The position numbers and the translations under genes were made by a program. A DNA stretch of 64,000 nt from Telopea speciosissima (taxonomy: Eukaryota; Streptophyta; Magnoliopsida; Proteales; Proteaceae), in contig NC_057925.1 in assembly GCF_018873765.1 (NCBI RefSeq), positions 4,227,568-4,291,567 on the forward strand. The letters are read 5' to 3'. The stretch's first letter is position 1; the number at the start of each line of letters is the position of its first letter. The notes below the pieces were generated by a model, which did no database searches, had not been told where the DNA came from, and saw only the letters and a list, made by a program, of their open reading frames with translations. Shown piece by piece: positions 20,599 through 33,300 of the stretch.

Positions 20599-22500
20599 AG
20601 TATCAAATAATGGTCTGCACCTCCACCTACTTGATGACATCCATCATTTTTTTTTCTCCTATGTTCTTCCTTCTTCTCTCAATCCTTTTCCAATATAGGA
20701 AATGAAGCCCTTTCATGTTATCCTTGCATTTTACTTGTTTTCAGATATAAGTTTTAAGGGGATGAAAGGGGTGACAGTATGGGCTTATGAGTATGTATGT
20801 CATTTTGCATGCTAATAATAAATAGTTGTGTTGGCAGGCAGACGATATAATTGACAAAAGCTACTAAGGTGATCTCCATCATAGAACTGAAGAAAATGGG
20901 CAACACTGAGAAGCTTTTTTTGGGCATGTGATGGCTTTTGTGGAGGACATTTTGATGTTTATAGTGATGATATCAACTGGAAAATTGAATCTTTGATTTT
21001 TTAGATTAGGCTTCTTATGAGATCTTTTTCACTTTTTAGCATTCATTTCATTTCTAGATATATGAGCTTGATGAGTCCTCTATTTGTGAAGTTTGCTTCA
21101 AATGGTGTAATGGTTTTGTGTTGTTGAATACCTTCCTGGTTTGGATAAGGGAAAAGGTCAATATTTGTACAATTTTTGGTTTTAAATACATAGTAATGTC
21201 TCAACCAACCACCCCCCCCCCCAAAAAAAAAAAACACAAAACTATGTTATTGTATGGTCTTTGCTTGTATTGAACTCTTAGCTCAAGCATTAACAAGAAC
21301 TGTTTCAAGTGTCTTTGCTTCACATTTTTCAAATATTATAAAAGAGTGGAGCTTCTGATTTTCAGCAAGAAATCAAAGCTTACATAAGTATATTATCTGT
21401 CTGCTTGAGAGGAATTATGATAGTTATTTTAGTATCTGCCCTAGTAAGTCTTGGTAGACAGAATGTAGGACAAGTTTTTAATGCGACATACATTTTCATT
21501 GCTTGCTTAATAATCAAAGAATTGTAGATGCTATTTTTGTATTTCCTGTCATCACCAACTACTAACTTTGAGATAATTCTTGGATACACACTACATCTTT
21601 GGATGATGCACTTATAAAGCTTCCTTAAATCTCTAATTGCTTAATCTATTGAAGAGGGGGAAATTTGGAGAAGTGTGACTATAGAATTGTAAACTTGGAG
21701 AGAGATTAACTGTTTCCACTATTATATACCATATGTATAGCATAATATTTTTACCTCACTGACCGTTAGTATTAATTGTGATTGAAAATAAATGGTAAAA
21801 ACAGAGTATGACATTAACCACATGAATATACTTTTTGTGCATCTTATTCTCAGCCCTCAAAGTCCTTGCAATTTAAAACAAGCTCAAATTTGGTTGTAAG
21901 ATTGTTTATGGTCTCCTGATAAGTAAGAGGCATTTTCCCTATGATGTGAATCTTATATTTCTTGAGGCGATCATAGAATAGTGATCATGTTGGCATGAAA
22001 TCTGGGCAGGTGAACAAAAGCCCAATCCAGAGCTGAGCAGAACATAATGAGACGGGAAGTAAATTTCGAGAATGTTGTCACTTTGAATTCAAGTCAGCCT
22101 CGTCGATGAAGATATCTACATTGTCGAAGCTTAAGTTGCAGAGGAATCAGCCAACGCCGGGCAATCAGGGTTGGATTGGGATCAGGGTCAGCCAATTCCA
22201 ATTCCAATTCCAATTCAAATCTGGGACTAAACCCCTATTCCTCTGGTCAACTGGTCATTGGTGTTTGTCCCAAATTAATGACATCGTTTTCAATCTATTT
22301 TAATGGCATGCTTCCAAAATAGTTTGAAAATCTGTTTTTACCCTTTAAATTAATTATTTTTATGAATAAAACAAAGGGCCGAAAAAAGAAAGGTTCACAT
22401 GCCAAATGGAATAGAAAGGTGTCATTGGCACACATTCACATTATATAGATTAAAGAATGACTATTAAAGAAGACTTTCAACTTCATGTGGGGTCCACACG
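20599..22500. repeat. Downstream duplicated module, block 1
   Basis: Non-coding. A phrase beginning AATTGACAAAAGC and GGTGATCTCCATCATAGAA (about 20850), then GTGAAGTTTGCTTC and ATACCTTCCTGGTTTGG (about 21090-21150), recurs near 27060, 34270, 37300 and 40370. A second phrase near 21690-22050 recurs at 28590-28930 and 35530-35880. These mark the tandem block. The segment 22245-22511 is the proximal promoter shared with copy 3. Confidence 0.75.
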
Positions 22501-22530
22501 CATGAATTAAGGGATCCAAATCCTCTACTG

Positions 22531-22681
22531 TCGAGCTGCCCGACAGGACCATGCTGCCCAGACACGATGCTGCACGCAATGACTGCCTTACCCCCACTCG
22601 GGCAAGACATTTGGGCAGGGATAAGGCAGTCATTGCGCACAGCACCGTGTCTGGGCAGTACGGTCCTGCCCGGCAGCTCGG
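22531..22681. repeat. GC-rich fold-back hairpin 1
   Basis: Arm 22531-22594 (starting TCGAGCTGCCCGACAGGACC) pairs with the reverse complement of 22618-22681 (ending GGTCCTGCCCGGCAGCTCGG), leaving a loop of about 23 bases. Most positions pair. The inner part contains GCAATGACTGCCTTACCCC. It is inserted in the promoter of CNL copy 2 and far more GC-rich than its surroundings. Confidence 0.85.
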
Positions 22682-22730
22682 CAATTACTCAAGCCCAGCT
22701 CCCCCACTTCCCGAATTCAGATCGTCTTCG

Positions 22731-22882
22731 GCCTGCTGCCCGTAGCAGCCATAGCAACTCCCTAATGAGGCACAGTGCAATGCCCGCCTTACCCCTGCTC
22801 AGGCAAGGCGCTTAGGCAGGGGTAAGGCGATCATTGCACCACGCCTCATTAGGGCGCTGCTATGGCTACTACGGGCAGGCAG
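22731..22882. repeat. GC-rich fold-back hairpin 2
   Basis: Arm 22731-22797 (starting GCCTGCTGCCCGTAGCAGCC) pairs with 22815-22882 (ending TACGGGCAGGCAGGC on the plus strand). Its inner core (GCAATGCCCGCCTTACCCC, then GGCAAGGC, then GCAGGGGTAAGGC) matches hairpin 1, but its outer arms are unrelated to those of hairpin 1. Confidence 0.85.
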
Positions 22883-23078
22883 GCCGTAGACGATCCTTAT
22901 CCCCACTTCCCTCGATCTCTCCTCGATCTCTCCGCTTGTTGACTCAGTCAAGCACTAGGCAGCAACTCACAAAACCTTTTGTAATTTGGTTTCTAATTAA
23001 ACCTCTCTTCTTCTGAGTCCCATTCTCTTGCAAGAGTTGAGCATCCAGCTTATTCCCCAACCAGAGAGAGAGAGAGAG

Positions 23079-26000
23079 ATGGCTGAAGCAAAAATAGCTG
23101 TAGGAATTGTTGTCAGTGGTGTGGGTGAGATCCTGAAGCAGGTGATCTCCATGGCAACCTAGGAGATTGGGCTTGTGTGGAATGTCAAGGAAGAGCTGAA
23201 CAAGTTAAAACGCACTATGGATGCCATCGATGCATTACTACAGGATGCTGAAAAACAACAAGAAGAAAAGAAGACTGTGAGACTATTCCTGAGAAGGCTT
23301 AGAGATGTAGCTTATGCTGCTGAAGACGTTTTGGATGAATTCGGTTACCAAACCTCAAGACTGAAGGCCAAAAACAGCAAGGTTAGCAACTTCTTCTTCA
23401 ACTGGATTTCAGTTGGTTTTAAGTTAAAGATGGCTCACAAGATCCAGAATATAAACAAGGAGTTTGATGAAATTAAAAGTTACATGGATTCATTCAATTT
23501 TGCAAGCGCATCTATTTCTATACCCACAAATAGAAAGACCACCATGCCCATAGAGACATTCTCTTTTGTAGATGAGTCTGAGGTTGTAAGAAGGGATGTT
23601 GACAAGTCAGAGATAGTGAGCATGTTAACTAGCTCTGACAATCAAGATATTATTCTTTCGGTCCTTCCCATAGTTGGAATGGGAGGGCTTGGAAAGACCA
23701 CACTTGCTAAACTTGTCTATAATGATGGTGATGCAGTCAAGTATTTTGATAAAAGAATTTGGGTTCATGTCTCTAGAGATTTTGATGCCAAGAAAATTTT
23801 GAAAGAGATCAATGAATCTGTTACCGATAGAACATGTCAGTTTTCATCTACTGATGTCATGCACAGGAATCTTAAAGATGAGTTGAGTGAGAAGCGGTTT
23901 TTACTTGTATTGGATGATGTATGGAATGATGACAGTGAGCAATGGGATATGTTTAAGACTTCATTAAAAATTGGTGCGACCGGTAGCAAAATCATTGCTA
24001 CTACTCGGATTGTTGAAGTTGCATCAATGATAGGCACGCTTGCTACATACCACCTTAAAAACTTGTTAGAAGATAATTGTTGGTCAATTCTCAAGAGTAA
24101 AGCTTTTGGAAATGGAGGGGCTGAAGAAACTCCAAATATGGTGGCAATAGGGAAAGAAATTGTGAACAAGTGTGGAGGTGTGCCATTAGCGGCAAAAACA
24201 CTAGGAGGCTTGATGCATATCAAGAAAGATGAACAAGAGTGGTTATCAATAAAGAATAGTGAGATTTGGGCTTTACAACCTATGGATAAAGATGGAATCC
24301 TTCCTGCACTAAAACTGAGCTATGATCACTTGCCATCACCTCTGAAACAATGTTTCTTATATTGTTCGATATTTCCTAAGGGTGATTATATCTTCAAATA
24401 TGACCTAATCCGACAATGGATGGCATTAGGGTTCCTCCAACCATCCGTAGGAGGTAGGCCATTAATGGAAGATATTGGAAATGATTACGTCAACTATTTG
24501 TTGTGCAATTCATTCTTCCAAAACGCTGAAAAAAATCAGATTGGTGAGATAGTGAAGTTCAAGATGCATGATCTTGTTTTTGATCTGGCACATTCTCTTT
24601 CAAGGTTTGACAATGTACTTGTTGGGGTTCAAGAGTTAAAATACAACTCTGATATTCTTCATTTGAGATTATTGTATATGGATGGTGACATAAAAAAGAT
24701 TCAAGAAGGCTTATGGAAGGCGAGAAAGTTGCGATCGTTGTATTTGCATTGCATGGGAACCAGAACTTCAATTTGCAGCAATGTCCTGGATATTCTATTC
24801 AAAAAATTCAAGCATTTACGTGTTCTAGGTTTACCTAATTGTGGAATTAAAGAGTTACCATTCTCCATTAAGAAGTTGAAACACTTAAGGTACCTTAACC
24901 TCAGTGGCAATCCAATTGAAGCATTACCTGCCTTTGTCACCAGCCTTTACCAGTTGCAGACATTGGACCTTGATTATTGTCCTCTAAAAGAGCTTCCTCA
25001 AGATATGAGAAAACTGGTAAACTTGAGGCAACTTTTTGTTTATAGAGAAGGTGGATGTTTGAGTCAAATGCCAATTGAGATGGGAAGATTAATCTGCCTT
25101 AATAATTTAGAGACATTTGTTGTGGGCCAAAAAAGGGGCCAGCGTATCAAAGAGTTGCAACACCTAGACCTTCAAGAAATTTTAATTATCTACAATCTTG
25201 AGAATGTGAGAAGTAGAGGGGAAGCAGAGAGGGCAAATTTAATGGGAAAAGAAAAGCTTGTTGGTTTGTGTTTATCATGGGGTGGTGATAGTAGTAGTTC
25301 TATGTTAATGGGAAATGATCAGAATAATAAAACCGTTGTTGAAGAAGATGATCATGTACTGGAAGGTCTTCGACCTCATTCGAATCTGAAAGAACTGTCA
25401 ATCGAAAACTTTGGAGGTGAAAATTTACCTCAATGGATGATGAGTACTGGGTGTGAGTTATTTCTCCCCAATTTGGTGAGACTCTTTCTAAAAAACTGCA
25501 AGAGATTGGAGTGTGTCCCCCCACTTGGACGGCTACCATCTCTTACGGTTCTTCATCTAAAATGAGTGAAAAGGATGAAGAGTCTTGGAAGTGAATTTTG
25601 TTATAGTGGGGATGGCCGTAGCAATACTACAACAACATTGTTCCCTTCATTGGAAGAGCTTTCCCTCGGACGGTTGCCCAACTTAGAAGAATGGAGGGAA
25701 CCAGCACAAGAAGGCTCATTATTAATATCATTAATCCCTTCCTTCCCTCGTCTTGAGTGGATATTTTTACAAGATTGCCCCATGTTGGTAACCATTCCCA
25801 GTCGGTTTCCTTCTCTTAAACTACTCCAAATCATCAGAAGTAATGGCATCTTACTAAGTTTAGTCGTGGACGTTCCCTCTCTTAGCAGACTAGAAATAGT
25901 TGAAGTGCCAGAGCTTAAGTTTTTGCCAAACGGATTACTGCACAACAATATCGAAGAATTACATATTAAGAGATGCCCCAACCGTGAAGCAATTGTTATG

Positions 26001-26618
26001 CTGCCAAGCGAGGAGGAGGGTGTGCAAGTTCTCCCATCATCTCTTGAACTACTGGCGATAATTGATTGCCCTTCTTTGACGTCATTGCCAGATCTACGAG
26101 GTCTGCAGCACTCTATTCCGAAATTCTATTTTCGATGCAATGAAAAAATCACTCGATTACCAGAGGGTCTACACACCCTCTGCAAACTTGAATGGTTGAG
26201 TATTGGTGGGTTTTCATCGGAGCTGGAGTCTTTTCCCAACTTGGAGCCTCTCCAATACTTGCCCTCCCTTCGACACTAACATATTTATGGCTGGTCTAAG
26301 CTTACGTCTCTTCCTGAGCAACTTCTAAATCTCACCCAATTACAAACGTTGGCAATAAATGTGTTTCATAGTCTGGCAGCTCTGCCAGAGTGGCTCGGTA
26401 ACCTTTCTTCGCTTATAACATTGGTTCTTCACGATTGCAATAATCTGATGTATCTTCCAAAAGAGGAGGAAGGACTGCAATGCCGCTTCACCGTACTAGA
26501 GTGGTTGATTATTAGAAATTGCCCAGTTCTCAAAGAAAGATGCACCAAGGGAAGAGGCGAGGAATGGCCTAAAATTAAACACATTCAAAACATCAAAATC
26601 GATGGCCAATATGTGTAG
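23079..26618 (+). pseudogene. CNL disease-resistance gene copy 2, three nonsense codons
   Basis: From the ATG after the conserved (GA)n leader the frame is open for 1179 codons and collinear with copies 1 and 3, except for three in-frame stops: TAG at codon 28 (23160), TGA at codon 829 (25563) and TAA at codon 1067 (26277). There are no frameshifts. CC, P-loop (GMGGLGKTT), kinase-2 (LLVLDDVW), GLPL and MHD are intact. The glycine of the VVGRD motif is arginine at residue 171. An internal ATG at 23175 could give a 796-residue protein lacking the first 32 residues and the last third of the LRRs. The absence of frameshifts points to recent loss, or to use as a truncated protein. The promoter carries the fold-back insertion. 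Confidence 0.9.
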
Positions 26619-26692
26619 TAGTAATAGTAATTAATGGTGCTCGATCATCATCATCAGTCTTTCTTCAAAATTAAATAAGTCAAAGAGAGCAG

Positions 26693-26841
26693 GTTAGTCA
26701 TCTACTACTCTTCTTAATTCTATGTCTCTAATATTTATCTCATCTGAATCATCATCATCATATATCATTCACATTATTCGCTAATTCATACTCTTTTTCT
26801 TCTTTTTTTTATTTTTAACTCGATCTTCTCTTTAGTGACAG
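26693..26841 (+). other. Probable 3'-UTR intron of CNL copy 2
   Basis: Donor GAGCAG/GTTAGTC lies 74 bases after the final stop, and acceptor TTTAGTGACAG ends at 26841. It is collinear with the equivalent sites behind copies 1 and 3. Confidence 0.4.
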
Positions 26842-27788
26842 GTAAAATGTTCGAAGATGCTTGGTGGATCAGGCAGGCTTCTTCAATGTACTTTTGTTGA
26901 TTAATAGTTTCCCAGCTTGCCCAAGTATGGTTCCATTCTGATATTATTCTATTTTACATGTTCTCAAACAGAAATTTTAAGGGGATGAAAGGGGTGACAG
27001 TTGGGGTTTATGAGTATGACATTTTGGATGCTAATAGATAGTTATGTTTGGCAGGCAAGGGACATAATTATCAAACTGAGGTGATCTCCATCATAGAATT
27101 GCAGAAAATGGGCAGTACTGAGATTTTTTTTTTTTTTTTTTGGGTGGTATGTGAAAGCTTTTGTGAAGGACATTTTGATGTTTAGAGTGATGATATCGAC
27201 TCCAATATTAGATCTTTGATTTTCAAGATCAGGCTTATGAGTTTTTTTTTGTCGCTTTTAAGCATTCATTTCATCAAGATATATGAGCATGATGAGTCCT
27301 CTGGTTGTGAAGTTTGTTTTCAATGGATGTAATGGTTTTGTATGGTTGAATACCTTCCTGGTTTGAATATAGGAGAAGATCAATCTCTGTACATTGTTTG
27401 TCTTGCAATGGTTGTTATATGGTCTTTGCGTGTCTTAAATTTTTTTTTTGTATTCAGAATGAGTAGGATCTTGAGCTCTTAGTTTACTTAAGTATCAACA
27501 AGAACTGTTTCAAATGCCTTTGCTTCAAGTATTTCAAATTTCCAAAAGAGGAGATTCTGATTCTCAACAAGAATTCTAAGGTTACTTATAGGATACTTTT
27601 GAAAGAAGAAGCTCAATCATCTTGCAATTTATTTACAATTAGTAAATTATTTTTCAGGAGCCGGTATGTCCTCCAACTACTTTAAGTAAACAAAAATCTC
27701 TAACAGACAGGTAGCAAGTATGCATTCAGACCCACATTTAGGGAATCATTTCATGAATTAGAACACATCAAACAGTTAATCTCATATG
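26842..27788. repeat. Downstream duplicated module, block 2
   Basis: Non-coding copy of the module described behind copy 1, with a run of 18 T at 27124-27141. No gene. Confidence 0.65.
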
Positions 27789-28283
27789 TTGGATGCTTTT
27801 GTTTTTCTTGTAACCATGAAAACCATGACACACCAATAAAGTGCCTCATGGAAGATAAACGGTGTGACAAGAACAGACCTGCTGCTGCATGTATTGTCTA
27901 TAAAACACTTCTACGGTGGAAATCATTTGAAGCAGACAAGACAAGCATATTTGATCGGATAATTCATGCAATCCGGTCATCTATCAAGGTAGTACTTTCC
28001 CCTGTTACGAGCCTATCGAACATGTTATTGATATTCTGCATTAAGTGATCAAGTAGAAGTATCTATTTTTGACTGATGAACTAGGTTTGACATGTAGAAG
28101 TGGTTTTTTCTGTATAACTCCCTACAGAATCAAGAAAACATCAATGATCTTGCCTATTGGCTCTCAATAACATCGACACTTTTGTTTCTTGTACAAAATA
28201 CGCTCAAGGCAATTAGCACACCAAGAAAAGCTTCAGAGCATGCTCTGACCTCACCCATCACCATGTTTTATAGAATGACACAA
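27789..28283 (+). pseudogene. Myosin XI globular-tail fragment A (two exons)
   Basis: First exon to 27988: ENHDTPIKCLMEDKRCDKN, then RPAAACIVYKTLLRWKSFEA and IFDRIIHAIRSSIK, ending at GTAGTA. After an intron with acceptor CTCCCTACAG, the second exon (28128-28283) reads NQENINDLAYWLSITSTLLF, then LVQNTLKAI and TMFYRMTQ, ending at GTAAAA. This is the start of the plant class XI myosin globular (DIL) tail, with intron positions preserved, so it derives from genomic DNA rather than mRNA. Motor, IQ and most tail exons are absent. There is a one-base shift near the start of exon 1. A fragment carried along in the duplication, not a functional motor. Confidence 0.85.
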
Positions 28284-29930
28284 GTAAAAGCTTTGTAGTA
28301 CTATCTTTACAAATTCATTTCTTCAGTACCAGAAAATAATGAATATCAAAATTAAGATGTTCTAAATTGTTCATCTTAGGGCCTCTATTCATCCCCCTCA
28401 GGCATGGGGATTTTAAGTGGATACAGTGGAATGGTAGGCAAATCAGATTTCCAATCAAGAGTTAAACCTAAATGCCCTGCCCTGCCCTGCCCTGCCCTGC
28501 CCTCCTATTTAAGCAACATCTAACTGCATGTATTGAGAAAACATATATAATAAAATATTGAATTGCAAACTAGGAGAGAGATTTAACTATTTCCACTATT
28601 ATATGCCACATATATAGTAAAATATTTTTACCTCAGTGAGCATTAGTATTAATTGTGATTGAAAATAAATGGTAAAAACAGAGTATGACATTAACCACAT
28701 GAATTTACTTTTCGCGTATCTTATTCTCAGCCCTCAAAAGTCCTTGCAATCTAAAACAAGCTCAAATTTGGTTGTAAGATTGTTTACCGTCTCCTGATAT
28801 GTAAGAGGCATTTTCCATATGATGTGAATCTTATATCTCTTGAGATTACCACAGAATAGTGATCATGTTGCCATGAAATCTGGGCAGTTGAACAAAAGCC
28901 TAATCCAGAGCTGAGCAGAACATAATGAGACAGGGGAAGGAAATTTCTTCAAAACAGAAATGATCTTCAGGGCTAGACCAGTAACATTGTAAAAAACCAG
29001 CTTCATCAAGTATAAACAAAAATATCTTCATTGAATTTATGCAAATAAATATTTTATTAGAGATAAATTCAACATCAACAAATTACTTCATAAGAATGGA
29101 AAGATCTAAAACCATTGTTATACATCCTCCATTATGATCTAATTCGTTTTTCCAGGAACTTCATGAAGTCACTTTGACAATCAATAATAAACACTAATTA
29201 ATACAGGAATTTGTTTTCAAAAACAAAAAACTGAAACACAAAGAGAAAATGGCCAGGTTTCGCCTTCATTGTACATTGGGCTTTCTCTTCTTCTGTACAG
29301 TAAGTAAGAGGCCAGAGTTGAATGAGACTCAGGAATTGTCGGTCCATGGAATCTGGGTACTCTTATAAATTACTCAGAAAGTCATGATCAGAAGAGTTTA
29401 TTCTTCTCAATCCGTGTGGGGTTCACAAGCATTCATGAAGAAGAATGGCTCTTAGAGAAGACTATCAAATCAAATCCCTGTGGGATGGGGTTTTTCACAC
29501 ATTCATTAAAGGGTGGAGAGAAAATGTTGCATAACCATGAAGGCAAAAATTGTCACTCAATCACACTACCCTGCTGGCGGTCTTGTTTTTGTCAGCAAAT
29601 ACAATAATTCAGACAAAAGAGTTTATTGTTAGTGGGGCTGCCCCTGCCCCTGGGACTCACCTAACATCTGTAAATTCTTAAAAGGTAGTTAAGAAGTTTG
29701 TCATTCATTTAAAAAATAAAAAAAAATTAAAACAAAACAAAAAGTTTTAAAGAGGGACACTCTAAGACAAAATGTTCACTAAAGCCAGCTTCCTTTATTC
29801 ATTAAGCACAAAGCCTGGTTCAAGGAGGAATACTTCTGCCTGTGTGGTTTGAGAACAACCCAAATGCGCCCCCCTTCTTCCCAACTACGATTCCAATGAA
29901 GAAATCAATCTCTAGAAGTCTCCTTGATGG
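28284..29930. other. Spacer between blocks 2 and 3
   Basis: Contains (CCCTG)n at about 28478-28503 and the shared block phrase at 28590-28930. From 29400 to 29830 it is similar to the region upstream of copy 1. No gene. Confidence 0.5.
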
Positions 29931-29934
29931 TCAT

Positions 29935-30347
29935 TGGTGTTTGTCCCAAATTAATGACATCGTTTTCATTTTTCAATCTATTTTAATGGTATGCTTCCAA
30001 AATAGTTTGAAAATCTATTTTTACCCTTCAAATTAATTATTTTTATGAATGAAACAAAGGGCAAAAAAAACGAAAGGTTTAAATGCCAAAAGGAATGGAA
30101 GAGGTGTCATTGGCACACATTCACATTATATAGATTAAAGAATGACTATTAAAGAAGTCTTTCAACTTCATGTGGGATCCACACGCATGAATTAAGGCCT
30201 TGCCAGTTAAACTTTCCTCAAGCCCTACTCACAAAACCTTTGGTAATTTGGTTTCTAATTAAACCTCTCTTCTTCGGAGTCCTATTCTCTTGCAAATTAA
30301 GAGTTGAGCATCCAGCTTATTCCCCAACCAGAGAGAGAGAGAGAGAG
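29935..30347 (+). promoter_or_regulatory. Proximal promoter and (GA)n leader of CNL copy 3
   Basis: About 270 bases (to 30200) match 22245-22511 ahead of copy 2. The TTATATAGATTAAAG stretch near 30126 is a candidate TATA region. A leader with TTGCAAATTAAGAGTTGAGCA and (GA)n runs directly into the ATG at 30348. In copy 2 this promoter is split by about 450 bp of inserted GC-rich sequence. Confidence 0.5.
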
Positions 30348-33300
30348 ATGGCTGAAGCAAAAATAGTTGCAGGAATTGTTGTCAGTGGTGTGGGTGAGAT
30401 CCTGAAGAAGCTTATCTCCATGGCAACCGAGGAGATTGGGCTTGTGTGGAATGTCAAGGAAGAGCTGGACAAGTTAATACGCACTGTGACTGCCATCGAT
30501 GCATTACTAAGGGATGCTGAAAAACAACAAGAAGAAAAGGAGACAGTGAGACTATTCCTGAGAAGGCTTAAAGATGTAGCTTATGCTGCTGAAGACGTTT
30601 TGGATGAATTCGGTTATCAAACAACAAAACTGCAGGTGAGCAATAAGGTTATCAACTTCTTCTTCAACTCGATTTCAGTTGGTTTTAAGTTAAAGATGGC
30701 TCACAAGATCCAGAATATAAACAAGGAGTTTGATGAAATTAAAAGTTACATGGATTCATTCAATTTTGCAAGCGCATCTTCTATACCCACAAATCTTCAA
30801 GATAGAAAGACCACTCCCATAGGGACATTCTCTTTTGTAAATGAGTCCGAGGTTGTAGGAAGGGATGATGAAAAGTCAGAGATAGTAGCCATGTTAACTA
30901 GCTCTGACTGTGAAGATATTCTTTCAGTCCTTCCCATAGTTGGAATGGGAGGGCTTGGAAAGACCACACTTGCGAAACTTGTCTACAATGATGGTCTTGT
31001 AGTCAAGTATTTTGATAAAAGAATTTGGGTTCATGTCTCTAGAGATTTTGATGCCAAGAAAATTTTGACAGAGATCACTGAATCTGTTACCAATAGAACA
31101 TGTCAGTTTTCATCTACTGATGTCATGCACAGGAATCTTAAAGATGAGTTGAGTGAGAAGCGGTTTTTACTTGTATTGGATGATATATGGAATGATGATA
31201 GTGAGCAATGGGATATGCTTATGTCTTCATTCAAAATTGGTGCGAGAGGTAGCAAAATCATTTGTACCACTCGTATCATTGAAGTTGCATCAATGATAGG
31301 CACACTTGCTCCACACCACCTTAAAAGGTTATCAATAGCTAAATGTTGGTCCATTCTCAAGAATAAAGCTTTTGGGAATGGAGGAGCTGAAGAGACTCCA
31401 AATATGGTGGCAATAGGGAAAGAAATTGTCAAAAAGTGTGGAGGTGTACCATTAGCCGCAAAAACACTAGGAGGCTTGATGCATATCAAGAAAGATGAAC
31501 AAGAGTGGTTGTCAATAAAGGATAATGAGATTTGGGCTTTACCTATGGATAAAGATGGAATCCTTCCTGCACTAAAATTGAGCTATGATCACTTGTCATC
31601 ACCTTTGAAACAATGTTTCTTATATTGTTCAATATTTCCAAAGGGTGATTATATCGTCAAAAATGAACTAATCCAACAATGGATGGCATTAGGGTTCCTC
31701 CAACCATCCATAGGAGATGGGTCAATGGAAGATATTGGAAATAATTACATCAACTATTTGTTGTGCAATTCATTTTTCCAAAACGCCGAGAACGATGATT
31801 TTGGTGAGATAATGAAGTTCAAGATGCATGATCTTGTTTTTGATCTGGCACATTCTCTGTCAAGGTTTGACAATGTAACTGTTGGGATTGAAGAATTAAA
31901 AAACAACTCTGATGTTCTTCATTTGAGGTTATTGTATATGGATGGTGATATAAAAAAGATTCAAGAAGGCTTATGTACGGCAAGAAAGTTGCGGTCGTTG
32001 CATTTGGAATGCAAGAGAACCGGAACTTCCATTTGTAGCAATGTCCTTGATATTTTGTTCAAAAAATTCAAACATTTGCGTGTTCTACGTTTACGTAATT
32101 GTGGGATTGAAGAGTTACCATCCTCCATTAAGAAGTTGAAACACTTAAGGTACCTCACCCTCAGTGGCAATCCAATTGAAGCATTACCTGCATCTATCAC
32201 CAGCCTTTACAATTTGCTGACACTATATCTTATAGGCTGTCGTCTAAAAGAGCTTCCTCAAGATATGAGAAAACTGGTAAACTTGAGGCAACTTATCTTT
32301 TATAAAGAAGATGGGTGTTTGAGTCAAATGCCAATTGAGATGGGAAGATTAATCTGCCTTAATGAATTAGGGACATTTGTTGTGGGCCACAAAAGGGGGC
32401 AGCGTATCAAAGAGTTGCAACACCTAGACCTTCAAAGAATTTTAAATATCTACAATCTTGAGAATGTAAGAAGCAGAGGGGAAGCAGAGGAGGCAAATTT
32501 AATGGGAAAAGTAAAGCTTGATGCGTTGATTATATGTTGGGGAAGTCGTGTTAATTGTGGAGGTGATAGTAGTAGTTCTATGTTAATGGGAACTGACAAT
32601 AAAAAAATGGTTGTTGATGAAGATGATGTATTGGAAGGTCTTCGACCTCATTCGAATCTGAAGGAACTGTCAATCGAAAACTTTGGAGGTGAAAATTTAC
32701 CTCGATGGATGATGAGTACTGAGTCATTTCTCCCTAATTTGGTGAAACTCTTTCTAGAAAACTGTGAGAGATTGGAGCGTGTCCCCCCACTTGGACAGCT
32801 ACCGTCTCTTAAGCTTCTTCATCTAAAGGGAGTGAAAAGGATGAAGAGTCTTGGCAGTGAGTTCTATCATGGTGGGGATGGCCGTAGCAATAATAATAAT
32901 CAATTATTAGCTTTTTCCCTTACTACTACTACAACAGCATTTTTCCCTTCATTGGAAGTGCTTTCCCTCGAACAGTTGCCCAGCTTAGAAGAATGGAGGG
33001 AACCAGCACAACAACAAGGCTCATTATTATTATCATTCCCCTTCCCTCGTCTTGAGAAGATATTTTTACAAGATTGCCCCAAGTTGGTGACTATGCCCAG
33101 TCGGTTTCCTTCTCTTAAACTACTCCACATCAAAAGAAGTAATGGCATCTTGCCAAGGTTAGTCGTGGAGGTTCCCTCTCTTAGCAAACTAGATATAATT
33201 GAAGTGCCAGAGCTTAAGTTTTTGCCAAACGGATTACTGCACAACAATATTGAAGAATTACATATTCAGAAATGCCCCAACCTTGAAGCAATTATTACGC

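Noticed and set aside
22551-22815. Overlapping ORFs rich in Ala, Arg and Pro.
   Set aside because: They translate the GC-rich fold-back hairpins; the palindromic structure explains the open frames.
28478-28503. (CCCTG)n run considered as a CRISPR-like or regulatory repeat.
   Set aside because: Plain microsatellite of five units with no spacers.
30240-30347. A 36-codon extension upstream of the CNL copy 3 ATG.
   Set aside because: It begins at TTG, not ATG, and translates the (GA)n leader. The same leader is non-coding in copies 1 and 2.
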